Source: Akkermansia muciniphila (GTDB lineage: Bacteria > Verrucomicrobiota > Verrucomicrobiia > Limisphaerales > JADLHS01). Taken from it: a stretch of DNA of 33,396 nt. The first letter of the stretch is position 1. Each line of letters opens with the position of its first letter. Below the pieces are notes generated by a model. It worked only from the letters and a program-made list of their open reading frames with translations. It was not told the origin of the DNA and ran no database searches. Made by a program: the position numbers and the translations under genes. The stretch is from the NCBI GenBank assembly GCA_945882065.1, contig CAMCWI010000011.1, positions 1 to 33,396 of the forward strand, written 5' to 3'. This document shows positions 17,197-26,517 of the stretch, piece after piece.

Positions 17197-18927
17197 TTAT
17201 TCTTTTTGTTTGTCGGATTCACCGGCAGGGGTGTAACCATCGCGCGCCGGAAACGAGAGGGTTATCTGGATCATGGTGCCATTCGTTGGCTCGCTTTGAA
17301 GCGTGCAATTTCCCCCGATACTTTCCAGTCGCCGCTTCATGTTGGTCAGGCCGTGGCCAGCAGTGATGTTGGTCACCTTGAATCCGCGACCATTATCCTC
17401 GATGAGCACTGACAGCAAGCGGTCCGTGTAACTGGCCCGAATATTTATTTCCGAAGCATGTGCATGTTTAATGGCATTATGAACTGCCTCCTTCACGGAC
17501 AAAACGATTTGATGCCGGGTCTTACTCGAGACGCGAACGTTCTGCGGTAATCCAACCATGTCGAACCGACACCGCAATTGCGCTGACTCGCATTGTCGGT
17601 TGACCATTTGGCAGATGAAGTTGCCGAGCGCGTCGAGGTTGTCGTTTTCCGGATTGACTGACCACACCGTTTCATAAAGGGCGGCTACCAATTCCCGGGA
17701 CATGAGCGAGATGCGTTCAAAACCCGCGTGAGCCTTGTCTGGCGATGAATCGTCGGCCTGAGCCATGGCACTGAACAGAGAAATTTCGGTTACGCGAGCC
17801 CCCAAATCATCGTGGAGATCTTGGGAAATGCGCAGACGCTCTTTTTCCAACACCTGTTCTTGTTTCACCTGTGATAACTTTTCCCGAAGGTGCCGCCAAA
17901 CAAAATAACGGCTCACGCCGACCAGGAGCGCAGTCAGCAGGGTCAGTGTCGTCACCCAAAACCAGGGGTTGTGCCAAAAGACAACTGGCACACGAATCTT
18001 GACAGTGTATTCGATGCCGGTCGGATTCCCCAAGGCAGTCAGTGCTTGCAGTTGGAATGTGTAAAGCCCTGACTCTAATTTCGGATACTCAGCCAGATGC
18101 AACGCGAAATCTCCAAGATCGAAAACTTCGTTCCATTCCGCCACGATGGTATCACCAGGCGCGACGGGTTGTTCATTCTGTTTGTCGGTGCGCCAATCCA
18201 CGTATGTTTGAGAATCATCGTCCACTATCGCCAGCACCTTTGCCTTGCTGGCGCCGACAAGCTCAACTGTTTTTGCCAAAGTGCGTTTTTGCCCTGAGCG
18301 CGACCAACCGGGCGGAGAATCGCCCCCGGGACTTCCCCTGATTTCTGCATCTGACGGTGACCTGGCTAACGGCTGAATTTTTCCATCATTCGAAACTCGG
18401 GAAACCACCAAGTCTCGAACAGCCCAACTGCCTAGAGTCGGGCTGGGTCGTCCGCTGAGTATGACCGTTAGGTGGTCTGACCCAGCCGGCACAACGAGTT
18501 CCTCGCGCCGATGTCTTAGAGGTGACGTTTCAAGGCTGCCATTCCATCCTGGACTCTGCCCCTGCGTTGCAAACTCACCTCTCCCTACTTGTTCAGATGC
18601 AGCATTGTAAAATTGAAACCTAAGCAACATCCTGGCACCAGTCCCCACCTGCCAATCCTGGTCGTAGCCATCCAATTTGTAGCGGAGGCGCAGCGGTTGT
18701 TGACCGTTTGCACCCGCGAGACCAAAATCAAAAACCACACTTTTTGAATAGGCTGGCAGACGTATTTCCTGATTGGAGGAAAAGGGTACGGCTTTGTTGT
18801 CTGCAGAAATGGACCGGATCTCGAGATGATTGGTGACCGGCGCAGCCACCAGATGGTTTTTAGCACCGATTGCACAAAACCAGAATGCCAGGCACATCAC
18901 CACTGGGATTGGCCTTTGTTTGATCAC
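17197..18927 (-). CDS. Membrane sensor histidine kinase (HisKA_3, Y_Y_Y-type sensor)
   Basis: A 576-residue kinase starting at a GTG (an ATG at codon 11 is an alternative). After an N-terminal signal or membrane segment (about 8-30), a periplasmic region includes a Y_Y_Y-like beta-sandwich (PLRLRYKLDGYDQDW at 79-92, and LYTFQLQALTALG near 289-300). One transmembrane helix follows (about 322-341, FWVTTLTLLTALLVGV). The cytoplasmic part has the HisKA_3 dimerisation motif with phospho-acceptor His372 (ISQDLHDDLG) and an HATPase domain (N-box KEAVHNAIKHAHA with Asn484, DNGRGF at 511, GHGLTNM). It resembles the sensor end of polysaccharide-sensing kinases but lacks the usual Reg_prop propeller repeats. 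It pairs with the abutting response regulator. Confidence 0.93.
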   Translation of the reverse strand: MIKQRPIPVVMCLAFWFCAIGAKNHLVAAPVTNHLEIRSISADNKAVPFSSNQEIRLPAYSKSVVFDFGLAGANGQQPLRLRYKLDGYDQDWQVGTGARMLLRFQFYNAASEQVGRGEFATQGQSPGWNGSLETSPLRHRREELVVPAGSDHLTVILSGRPSPTLGSWAVRDLVVSRVSNDGKIQPLARSPSDAEIRGSPGGDSPPGWSRSGQKRTLAKTVELVGASKAKVLAIVDDDSQTYVDWRTDKQNEQPVAPGDTIVAEWNEVFDLGDFALHLAEYPKLESGLYTFQLQALTALGNPTGIEYTVKIRVPVVFWHNPWFWVTTLTLLTALLVGVSRYFVWRHLREKLSQVKQEQVLEKERLRISQDLHDDLGARVTEISLFSAMAQADDSSPDKAHAGFERISLMSRELVAALYETVWSVNPENDNLDALGNFICQMVNRQCESAQLRCRFDMVGLPQNVRVSSKTRHQIVLSVKEAVHNAIKHAHASEINIRASYTDRLLSVLIEDNGRGFKVTNITAGHGLTNMKRRLESIGGNCTLQSEPTNGTMIQITLSFPARDGYTPAGESDKQKE

Positions 18928-18985
18928 GGCATCAAACTACTCATCCGGATATGCACCCGCAATGCTTCCCGCGTGTATCACCCCT

Positions 18986-18999
18986 CCCCGCTTTCGGGG
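18986..18999. other. Short GC hairpin in divergent intergenic region
   Basis: CCCCG-CTTT-CGGGG is a perfect 5-bp stem. It lies in the 178-base region between the divergently transcribed kinase gene and the PEP-CTERM gene (18928-19105), which must hold both promoters. I could not identify clear -35/-10 boxes there. The hairpin could be an operator half-site or an mRNA leader structure, or chance. Confidence 0.3.
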
Positions 19000-19105
19000 A
19001 TACCGCAGGATTCGGGTTCGTGTTACATCTTATGCGCTCCCGTTCTCCCAGCAGGCATTTATCTGCTCGTCGAACAACCTAATCAACTAACAACTAAGTC
19101 GTAAT

Positions 19106-20251
19106 ATGAAGAAGCAAATCATGAGTTCGAAAATCGTTTTAGCTGCCTTGGCTCTGGTCTTGGCCGGTGGAACGCCCGCGTTGGCGATCACTACCGAATG
19201 GGTCGGGGTTGGCGGAACCACGACGACCGTCGGTGCGGATGTTTACGGAAACTGGACCAGTCCCGCAAACTGGACCAATGGAATTGGAATCAATGCCAGT
19301 TTGGATGTCTTCATCGGTCCAGTTGCCGCCAACGGTGGTCGTGTCCTCATGAATTCAAATGCAGACGGCTTTGGCGCGAACGAGTTCTGGGTGGGAGGGC
19401 ATAATGCTGCGATTCTCCCCAAGATACAGTCGTTGACCCTCTCCGGAGGCATTCTCCAACACACCGACGGCACAGTTAGTCAAAAAAACAGTCGGTTGGG
19501 TGATGGTGGTACCGCAGTCGACCAGGGCATCGTCAAACAGACGGGCGGGACATTTTACATGAACAAAGGTGAATTGCGTATCGGTGCAAATGTCGCTGTC
19601 GGCGGTAACGGATTATACGACATCAGTGGTGGCACTTTTTCCACTGCTGGTGGTCTGTTTGCCGGAGGCAACGTCGTTCTTGGCAGCCGGCTCAATCAGT
19701 TTCCGGCTGCTTTCGCCCGAGGTGAATTAAGAATCAGCGGAAATGCCACGGTTGATTTAGGTCTTCCGGCAACCGCACCTCAAGCTCTCGGCTTCGGTAA
19801 AGGGGATGGATCGTATGGCAGTTCTGTTCTGTCAGTCATCGGCTCTGCGGCGACGGTCAATATTGATTCCATCCAAATGGCAAACGGCGCTCCCACGTTC
19901 AACAGTGGCCTGATCAACTTTACGTTCGATCAAACCGGCGTTTCAACCATCCATGTCGCCAGATTCGCAAACTTGGCTCAGGGATTTTTGAATGTGAATT
20001 ATACCGGCCTTTCACTTGGCTACGGAGATTATTTTGATCTGATGGTCGGCGACCAAATCACGGTGAACCCTTCGTTCAACTTGGATCCCAGCGACACGAC
20101 AGACTGGCAGCTCGTCAAACTTGGAGACGGATTGGCTGGCGGCGGCACGGATACGCTCCGTCTCATCCACATTGTGCCTGAACCGACCAGCATGACTTTG
20201 TTGGGTGTCGGACTGGGCGCGGTGCTGATGGTCAAACGTCGTCGCGAATAG
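19106..20251 (+). CDS. PEP-CTERM sorted secreted protein
   Basis: A 381-residue exported protein. It has a signal peptide (MKKQIMSSKIVLAALALVLAGG, ending ALA) and a body of repeated Gly/Thr-rich beta-strand units (LTLSGGIL, KQTGGTFYM, YDISGGTFSTAGG) typical of autotransporter-like beta-helix proteins. The C-terminal sorting signal is VPEP at about residue 358, then a hydrophobic helix (LLGVGLGAVLMV) and basic KRRRE. In PEP-CTERM systems an exosortase recognises the VPEP signal and the protein is processed at the cell envelope; no exosortase gene lies here. The leader is CAA/AAC-rich without Shine-Dalgarno. It is divergent from the kinase gene and may be a surface-layer or adhesion component. 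Confidence 0.9.
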   Translation: MKKQIMSSKIVLAALALVLAGGTPALAITTEWVGVGGTTTTVGADVYGNWTSPANWTNGIGINASLDVFIGPVAANGGRVLMNSNADGFGANEFWVGGHNAAILPKIQSLTLSGGILQHTDGTVSQKNSRLGDGGTAVDQGIVKQTGGTFYMNKGELRIGANVAVGGNGLYDISGGTFSTAGGLFAGGNVVLGSRLNQFPAAFARGELRISGNATVDLGLPATAPQALGFGKGDGSYGSSVLSVIGSAATVNIDSIQMANGAPTFNSGLINFTFDQTGVSTIHVARFANLAQGFLNVNYTGLSLGYGDYFDLMVGDQITVNPSFNLDPSDTTDWQLVKLGDGLAGGGTDTLRLIHIVPEPTSMTLLGVGLGAVLMVKRRRE

Positions 20252-20348
20252 GTTTAAGAAAAAACAATGGGCGTGCATTTGATTTTCCTGGTTTTTCCAA
20301 CGATTACCCAGTGCATGTCCCCAAACCAACAACCCAACTGAAACCATC

Positions 20349-21815
20349 ATGAAAAATACACGGATTGTTCTATCAACCCTGATGCTCATGACTCTAGGCT
20401 GGGCACAAGCAACTGACGTTACGCTTTCCAACAAATGGTCATTTTTTGATCCCGAAGGTAATTCGCATTTGGAAAATCAGACCGCAACGAACTTCGATTT
20501 CTACGTCCACACCATATCGAATAACATAGTCGCGGCTGCTGCCGTATTTATCTCATCAATCACCACTAACACACCGAACGGCGGCATCTTTGTCACCGCC
20601 CAAGGTCATGGGCTAACAACCGACGGCACACCTGTATACATCAAAAATACAGGGGTGACTTCTTATGACGAGACATGGTTGAACCTGTCCCCCGTTCTCG
20701 CGAATATTGTGGATGCGAACACCCTGTACATACCTGAACTGGCTTATGCAGCTGATGCGACCAATGGAACAATCGGCACCAGCAGCCAAGCTGTAGGAGG
20801 AAATGCGGTGCGCCCGCGTGTTTACCAAATCTTCAATCCGGTGGATATGTCCGCCATCGGCGCGGCATTTAGCGTGCAATTTGACGTCCAACTATTGGGC
20901 TGGTGCCAAAGCCCTGGCGCTAACAACGCCTGGCGTTTAGTCATAGGTGACACAGTGAAAAATGCGGAGATCATCGGATTGGTGGGTATCGGACAAAGCG
21001 ATAACCGCACAGATGCCTTCAAAATTCGTCTGGACAACCAAGCCTTCAACTCCCCGCCGTACAATACTTCCAACCCATTTGAAGGTCCCATGGGTACCGG
21101 TGGACAGTCTTGGAATGTGAGGGCCATGTATCCCATGCCCCACGGCCTCGTTAACAATGTCAATCGCTTGCAGCAGCCAGGTCCCGGCGGGGGCACGCAC
21201 CGGTTTTTTATGAATCTGGTCCGGGTTTCCACCAACGAATTATCGGTGCTTCTTAAGTGGCAAATAATCGCCGATGTCGGTGGGGATGAGCACGCTGGTG
21301 ACGGGACTGAGCTTTACGTTCTTCACTATGATGAAACGACCGGCACGATCGGAGACACAGGCTTCACTGCCAGTCCCACCGACGCCTGGGCTACCGCTGG
21401 CACCAACGGATCTCTCAACCAGATCAACTTTTTTGGTATGAAGTTTGAGGTGGACAGCCCATTCGGTCAGTCGGCAGGCAATCCTTCAGGTAACGAAAAC
21501 GGCGGCGTGAAGGTCACAAACATCCGGGTGGGAACCGAGAACTACTTCAAGCCTTACACAAAAATCGTCTCTCTGACTCGCGATTCGGTGTCGGGCAATG
21601 TGAGCCTGAGTTGGGACTCGTTTCAGGACAGCAACGCGGCAGGCTCCAAGTACAATATCTCAGCTGCAAACAACGCAGATTTCTCGGACGGCACTGTGAT
21701 TGAATCTAGCATCTCGGCTAATGCATCTGGCGTCACGACCAGTTTGGAACTCAGCACCACCGCTCCAGCCAGATTCTATCGGATTGATTTGTCTCCACGG
21801 CCTTTTGGAAATTGA
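20349..21815 (+). CDS. Secreted protein of unknown function, tandem copy 1
   Basis: A 488-residue protein I do not recognise. It has a signal peptide (MKNTRIVLSTLMLMTLGWAQA) followed by DVTLSNKWSFFDPEG, a Ser/Thr/Asn-rich body, a block PVDMSAIGAAFSVQFD, and a late block RVGTENYFKPYTKIVSLTRD. The end resembles a fibronectin-type or cell-adhesion beta-sandwich (VSLSWDSF, ARFYRIDLSPRP). The overall look is beta-rich, possibly a lectin-like (LamG-type) fold. There is no PEP-CTERM tail and no transmembrane helix after the signal. The neighbouring gene is a paralogue over its full length. The upstream 97 bases end in a CAA/ACC-rich leader. Confidence 0.85.
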   Translation: MKNTRIVLSTLMLMTLGWAQATDVTLSNKWSFFDPEGNSHLENQTATNFDFYVHTISNNIVAAAAVFISSITTNTPNGGIFVTAQGHGLTTDGTPVYIKNTGVTSYDETWLNLSPVLANIVDANTLYIPELAYAADATNGTIGTSSQAVGGNAVRPRVYQIFNPVDMSAIGAAFSVQFDVQLLGWCQSPGANNAWRLVIGDTVKNAEIIGLVGIGQSDNRTDAFKIRLDNQAFNSPPYNTSNPFEGPMGTGGQSWNVRAMYPMPHGLVNNVNRLQQPGPGGGTHRFFMNLVRVSTNELSVLLKWQIIADVGGDEHAGDGTELYVLHYDETTGTIGDTGFTASPTDAWATAGTNGSLNQINFFGMKFEVDSPFGQSAGNPSGNENGGVKVTNIRVGTENYFKPYTKIVSLTRDSVSGNVSLSWDSFQDSNAAGSKYNISAANNADFSDGTVIESSISANASGVTTSLELSTTAPARFYRIDLSPRPFGN

Positions 21816-21852
21816 TTTAAACAGTTTCAATCATTCTCATTTTAAACAAAAT

Positions 21853-23292
21853 ATGAAAAAACCATGTATGATCATTTCGGCCCTGTTGCTCGTCTTGGCA
21901 GGACGGGCGCAAGCAGCCGATGTCACCCTTTCCAACACTTGGTCGTTTTTTAGTCCGGAGGGCCTGTCCCAATTGAACAACCAGTCTTCGTCGAACTTTG
22001 ATTTTGTTGTTCGCGAGATCACCAATAACGTTGCGTCTGCAGCCACGTATATCACCACCATCACCGCTGATACCACCAACATACCTAGTGGTGGAATATT
22101 GGTTTCGTCCCCCGGTCATGGTGTGCCGCCGAGCAGCACCATTTCGGCCTACATCAATCGGACCAGCGTGGAAACCTACAATACTTATTCAAACCTCACA
22201 CCGCATGTAGCAACGGCCTTGGATGCGGACACGTTCGTCATTCAAACTTTGTCCTATGTCGGCAACTCCACCGGCGGAACGATTGGAACAGGCAGTACAC
22301 CCGTGGGGTCTGGTGCGGCTCGTCCTAAGGCTTACCAAATTTTCACCCCGGTGGACATGTCTGCCATCGGCGCGGCCTTCAGCGTGCAATTCGATTTTTC
22401 ACTCCTCGGCGAATCTACAACTGATTTAAACGATGTCTTTCGCATCATCATCGGTGACACGGTGAAAAATGCGGAACTCATGGCTATGCTTGATCTGGGA
22501 AATACCATTCGCGACGATGCCATCAAGATTCGCGTGGACAATCAGGCATTCGCCACCCCGCCATTCAGCACCTCCAACCCCTATGAAGGCCCCATGGGTA
22601 ATGCGGGTCAGTCATGGAATGTGGAAGCTGAATATCCGCAACCGGGAGGACTCGCCAATCGTTTACAGACGCCCGGCGTCACGAATCGTTTGTACATTAA
22701 CTTGGTCCGTGTGTCGGCCACGGAGTTGTCAGTGCTTTTCAAGCTGCAAGTCATAAGCGGCGCCAATGCGGGTCACGGCACCGAGCTTTACGTTCTGCGA
22801 TATGATGAGACAACTGGAACTATCGGGGACACAGGCTTTACGGCCACTCCTTCGGATGCTTGGGGTAACGTCGGCACACCCGGAGCACTCAACCAAATCA
22901 ACTTCTTTGGAATCCACTTTTTTACCGATAACCCTTTCGGGTTCTCCGCAACCAATCCAAACGGGACTACGAACGGCGGAATAAGGGTCACCAATCTGCG
23001 TGTGGGCACGGAGAATTATTTCAAGCCTTACACAAAGGTCATCGGACTTACTCGTGACACAAACACTGGAGATGTAGGCCTCTCTTGGAATTCCTTCCAA
23101 GACGGCACCTCGAGCGGATCCAGATACAATGTGACTGCGGTGGACGATCTTGCGGATTTCGCTACAGCCTTGCCTTTCACAAGCGGTGTTTCGGCCAGCT
23201 CCTCAGGGACCAATACCATCACTGAATCTGGCACAACCAGTCCGGCACGTTTCTATCGCGTCAATTTGTCTCCGAGACCGACAAACGATTGA
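21853..23292 (+). CDS. Secreted protein of unknown function, tandem copy 2
   Basis: A 479-residue paralogue of the preceding gene. I chose the ATG at 21853 because it opens a clean signal peptide (MKKPCMIISALLLVLAGRAQA); upstream in-frame codons lie inside the neighbour. Shared blocks run in the same order: DVTLSNTWSFFSPEG, PVDMSAIGAAFSVQFDFSLLG, IIIGDTVKNAELMAML, LVRVSATELSVLFK, TELYVLRYDETTGTIGDTGFTA, LNQINFFG, RVGTENYFKPYTKVIGLTRD and the end ARFYRVNLSPRP. The central parts differ by small insertions and deletions. Function unknown. The pair arose by tandem duplication, with 37 bases between the genes. Confidence 0.87.
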   Translation: MKKPCMIISALLLVLAGRAQAADVTLSNTWSFFSPEGLSQLNNQSSSNFDFVVREITNNVASAATYITTITADTTNIPSGGILVSSPGHGVPPSSTISAYINRTSVETYNTYSNLTPHVATALDADTFVIQTLSYVGNSTGGTIGTGSTPVGSGAARPKAYQIFTPVDMSAIGAAFSVQFDFSLLGESTTDLNDVFRIIIGDTVKNAELMAMLDLGNTIRDDAIKIRVDNQAFATPPFSTSNPYEGPMGNAGQSWNVEAEYPQPGGLANRLQTPGVTNRLYINLVRVSATELSVLFKLQVISGANAGHGTELYVLRYDETTGTIGDTGFTATPSDAWGNVGTPGALNQINFFGIHFFTDNPFGFSATNPNGTTNGGIRVTNLRVGTENYFKPYTKVIGLTRDTNTGDVGLSWNSFQDGTSSGSRYNVTAVDDLADFATALPFTSGVSASSSGTNTITESGTTSPARFYRVNLSPRPTND

Positions 23293-23325
23293 CCCGGTTA
23301 AAACTTCTACCCGCAACCGAAAAAA

Positions 23326-24165
23326 GTGAACGACCGTATTTCGACCCAAAAATGTAGAACCGGTTTCACCTTAATTGAACTGCTGGTGGTGATTGCCATC
23401 ATTGCCATCCTAGCGGCGATGTTGTTACCCGCGTTGAGCCGGGCCAAGGCGAAAGCGCGGGCTGTAAACTGTGCGTCAAACCTCAAACAATGGGGGATCA
23501 TCTGGACGATGTACTGTCAGGATCATAATGAATCTTTCAGCACGGGCACCGGCGTGAGTTGGGCTCGGGGCGAATGGTTGGTGAGTCTTCAAAATTATTG
23601 GGGAAAGAAACCCAGCTTATTGCTGTGTCCCGAAGCCACAAAGCGCAGAGGACCGGGTGTAACAGAGGCGTTAGTTTCGGAAAATACCCCGACCGCAGTC
23701 AATAACGGTGGACCGAGATCGGCGACGATGTTTAAGATAACCGACCCCGATGCTCCACCGGGATTTCCATCAAACATAATTGCCAGTTACGGCGAGAATT
23801 GCTGGAACTATAATGCACCGGCAGGCATGACGGATATTCAAGGACGAGCCACAAGCAAGAATTGGAGAAAGCTCACTGCTTCACCTAAACCCACTGAAAC
23901 TCCATTTTTTGGCGATTGCATGTGGCGCGGGGGCGGCCCCGATTGGAATATGAGTCCGCCCGCATTTAACGGGCAATGGACCGGCGCGAGTTCTGACTTC
24001 AATCATTTCGCCATGAAGCGTCACGGAAGAGGCACACAACTGGTTTTCTTTGATGGCTCGGCGCGCCGCATCCGAGTGCCGGATCTTTGGCGATTGAAGT
24101 GGCACAAGGAATATCCCATTGATTACGCCTATCCCAACGCATTTTTCCCCGCGTGGACGCAGTGA
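23326..24165 (+). CDS. Pseudopilin-like protein with H-X9-DG motif (copy 1)
   Basis: A 279-residue protein starting at a GTG. It carries a type IV prepilin / type II secretion N-terminus ([25 protein letters not shown]) where the prepilin peptidase would cut after the Gly and methylate the Phe. The globular part contains the C-terminal H-X9-DG signature ([13 protein letters not shown]). This family is greatly expanded in Planctomycetota and Verrucomicrobiota; its role is unproven, perhaps surface fibres or a dedicated secretion machine. Its last 13 bases overlap the start of the next gene, which encodes a second family member. Confidence 0.92.
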   Translation: MNDRISTQKCRTGFTLIELLVVIAIIAILAAMLLPALSRAKAKARAVNCASNLKQWGIIWTMYCQDHNESFSTGTGVSWARGEWLVSLQNYWGKKPSLLLCPEATKRRGPGVTEALVSENTPTAVNNGGPRSATMFKITDPDAPPGFPSNIIASYGENCWNYNAPAGMTDIQGRATSKNWRKLTASPKPTETPFFGDCMWRGGGPDWNMSPPAFNGQWTGASSDFNHFAMKRHGRGTQLVFFDGSARRIRVPDLWRLKWHKEYPIDYAYPNAFFPAWTQ

Positions 24166-24989
24166 GTTTGGTGGGAAAAGAAGGATTTCTGAAAGCAAAC
24201 TTTTTGATACGACGCTCCGCGTTTACCCTCATCGAACTGCTTGTGGTCATCGCCATCATCGCGATCCTGGCGGCGATGCTTTTGCCTGCGTTAAGCAAAG
24301 CCAAACTCAAGGCGACTCTGGCAGTTTGTCTAAGCAACCAGAAGCAGATCGTCACGGCTTTCACCATGTATTCGGGCGACAGCGACGACCGGTTGATGCC
24401 AAGCCCTAGCGGCGGAGGTTGGTATGATCCTCCCAACTTTGCGGGGGTCGCGCCGGACAGAACAGATCTGGCTGAAGGAATTGTTGTCGCGCAAATCCAG
24501 AAGTCATTGCTGTTTCCCTATGCCAAGCACGCCGCTGTGTTTCATTGTCCCGGAGATCTCCGCTACAAACTCCGCATGGTGGGCAGCGGTTGGGCTTACG
24601 AGAGCTACTCAAAGTCGGATTGCATGAACGGTAAGTCTGGACCGCCATTCACAAAATTTTCCCAGATCAAAACCCCCACGGAGTCCGCAGTGTTCATCGA
24701 AGAGGCGGATTCGCGTGGTTATCAAAACGGCACCTGGGTGATGAAGCGAAAAGGATGGACCGATCCGTTCGCCATTTTTCACGGAGTCGTCAGTGACTTT
24801 TCTTTTGCCGATGGTCATGCTGAACAACACAAGTGGCTTGACTCCCAAGTGATCAGAGCCGCCACCGATTCAGCGAAGGCAATTGCGAAATTCAACTGGC
24901 CCGGCGGTGGAGAAGGCTCTGGCAACCCAGACTTTTATTGGATGTGGAGCAAGTATCGCTACCCTGACTGGACGCCGATCCAATTCTAA
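24153..24989 (+). CDS. Pseudopilin-like protein with H-X9-DG motif (copy 2)
   Basis: A 278-residue protein from a GTG at 24153; GTG codons at 24162 and 24171 are equally possible starts and would shorten the leader. The leader is basic, followed by [22 protein letters not shown], the prepilin cleavage and methylation region. The residue before Phe is Ala, not the usual Gly. The signature is [13 protein letters not shown] (His, nine residues, Asp-Gly). It overlaps the preceding pseudopilin gene, showing translational coupling, and is followed 13 bases later by the lyase-like gene, so it may share the transcript with the second carbohydrate block. Confidence 0.9.
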   Translation: MDAVSLVGKEGFLKANFLIRRSAFTLIELLVVIAIIAILAAMLLPALSKAKLKATLAVCLSNQKQIVTAFTMYSGDSDDRLMPSPSGGGWYDPPNFAGVAPDRTDLAEGIVVAQIQKSLLFPYAKHAAVFHCPGDLRYKLRMVGSGWAYESYSKSDCMNGKSGPPFTKFSQIKTPTESAVFIEEADSRGYQNGTWVMKRKGWTDPFAIFHGVVSDFSFADGHAEQHKWLDSQVIRAATDSAKAIAKFNWPGGGEGSGNPDFYWMWSKYRYPDWTPIQF

Positions 24990-25002
24990 ATCGAACATAT
25001 TG

Positions 25003-26472
25003 ATGAAAATCCAAAACCTAGTGCGTCGCGCTGCAAAAGTTTTTCTAGCATCCGCTATTCTTACAGGTCCTGTAGCTAGGGGTGCTAACGTGGATTATTT
25101 CGCCGATAATGGATTTGGGAAACCGCTTTCCACATTGCAGCATCCAAGTGGAGAGCATTTCAAAACCACGACTTACATCGCCTACCAAGGCCCGCATGAA
25201 GACGCCTATGTAGCGGCATACAACCACTCCACCAAAAAATGGTCCGGGCCGGTGCTCGCCGGAGTTAGCCCGATGGGGAAAACGCCCGATCCCGTTGATA
25301 ACAACGAAGTGGATAACCACGGCAAGCCCGCCATGATGGTGGACAACAAAGGTTACATTCATCTGGTCTTTGGATCTCATGGAGGAAATCCGAATCTCGG
25401 CAAAAACAAATTCGGCACGCCCGCTGGTTTTGGCCATGGGGGGAAACAAACGCATATCGTTTCCAAGAATCCTGAAGACATCACATCGTGGCGGGTTGTG
25501 GATAATATCTCTCCCTTCGGCACGTACCCGCAGTTTGTGCAGATGGACGACGGCGACATCTACCTGTTCTACCGGCACGGTTCGCATCAGAGCGATTGGG
25601 TGTATCAGAAGTCTTCCGATGACGGCCTAACTTTTTCGTCGCCGGTGTCCGTGATCAAACACAAACTCCAAGCCGAAGGAAAATTGCATGATGCCTGGTA
25701 TGCATGGTTTGCCAAAGGCAAGGGCGACACGATCACTGCTTCCTACATTTACCATCCCTGCTCGTATCCCAACCATACGAAGGATCGGTTGAACGTCTAT
25801 TACATGAAGATGAATTGCGCAGACGACTCATGGGAGAATGCTGTCGGAGAAAAGCTGGCCATATCAGTCACCAAGGAATACGCAGATCAAAAGACCCTCG
25901 TCTTAAACTCCGGAAAGGGCCGATGCAATCACGGCACGTGCCGCGTGGATCAGGAAGGTCATCCGCACCTCCTGTTCCGTTACGAGGCAGGGCAAGTCCG
26001 TTACACACGCTGGACCGGTAACGCTTGGACTGAACCCGTGGCCGTTATTTCTGATGGCTCGGAAAATGGACAAGATGGCGACATGATTGTGGAATCTCCC
26101 ACCAGTGTGCGGATGATTTTAACTCGAACTATTGACGGAAAAAACGAAGTGGCTTGTTGGAAGACGGAGGACGGCGGGAAGACTTGGGCGAAAGAGCCAT
26201 CAATCTTTTCCAGACCCGGCGGCGGATTTGACATTGGGGCACTGATCGAAAACCACACAGCCGAGGCCATGGTCGTCGTCAGCGAAGGCCGAGTCCCGGA
26301 GCATCTTTATCGCAAGATGGTGCTGTTGGGAAAAGACGGCCCACTCCAGCGCCCGGAAGCCGAGACGTCCTATATTCAGAAGCAATTGGAGATTCTGAAG
26401 AAGTCAGGGGTCAAGCCGACGCCGAAAGAGGAACGCAAAGCCAAGAAGGCGAAAACTGGCGATGACGAATAA
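25003..26472 (+). CDS. Exported BNR_4-type seven-bladed propeller, candidate ulvan-type polysaccharide lyase (PL24/PL25-like)
   Basis: A 489-residue protein. The start is the ATG opening MKIQNLVRRAAKVFLASAIL; a longer frame from 24883 lies inside the previous gene. BNR/Asp-box-like repeats are evident (SSDDGLTF, TEDGGKTW). The PL24/PL25 pattern is visible: His106 (DNHGKPAMMVD) and His126 (LVFGSHGG) 20 apart, Tyr175 (GTYPQF) and Arg191 (LFYRHGS) 16 apart, and Tyr233 (DAWYAWF) 42 after the Arg. From memory, the PL25 lyase PLSV_3936 uses His123, His143, Tyr188, Arg204 and Tyr246, which have the same spacings. These enzymes cut uronic acid-containing sulfated ulvan by beta-elimination. The tail is Lys-rich. 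It heads a block with an esterase and two sulfatases. A non-lyase BNR_4 role remains possible. Confidence 0.8.
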   Translation: MKIQNLVRRAAKVFLASAILTGPVARGANVDYFADNGFGKPLSTLQHPSGEHFKTTTYIAYQGPHEDAYVAAYNHSTKKWSGPVLAGVSPMGKTPDPVDNNEVDNHGKPAMMVDNKGYIHLVFGSHGGNPNLGKNKFGTPAGFGHGGKQTHIVSKNPEDITSWRVVDNISPFGTYPQFVQMDDGDIYLFYRHGSHQSDWVYQKSSDDGLTFSSPVSVIKHKLQAEGKLHDAWYAWFAKGKGDTITASYIYHPCSYPNHTKDRLNVYYMKMNCADDSWENAVGEKLAISVTKEYADQKTLVLNSGKGRCNHGTCRVDQEGHPHLLFRYEAGQVRYTRWTGNAWTEPVAVISDGSENGQDGDMIVESPTSVRMILTRTIDGKNEVACWKTEDGGKTWAKEPSIFSRPGGGFDIGALIENHTAEAMVVVSEGRVPEHLYRKMVLLGKDGPLQRPEAETSYIQKQLEILKKSGVKPTPKEERKAKKAKTGDDE

Positions 26473-26517
26473 TTGTTTGGTGCATCGCGCAGACCAAAGT
26501 TGTTTAATAGTCGTTCC

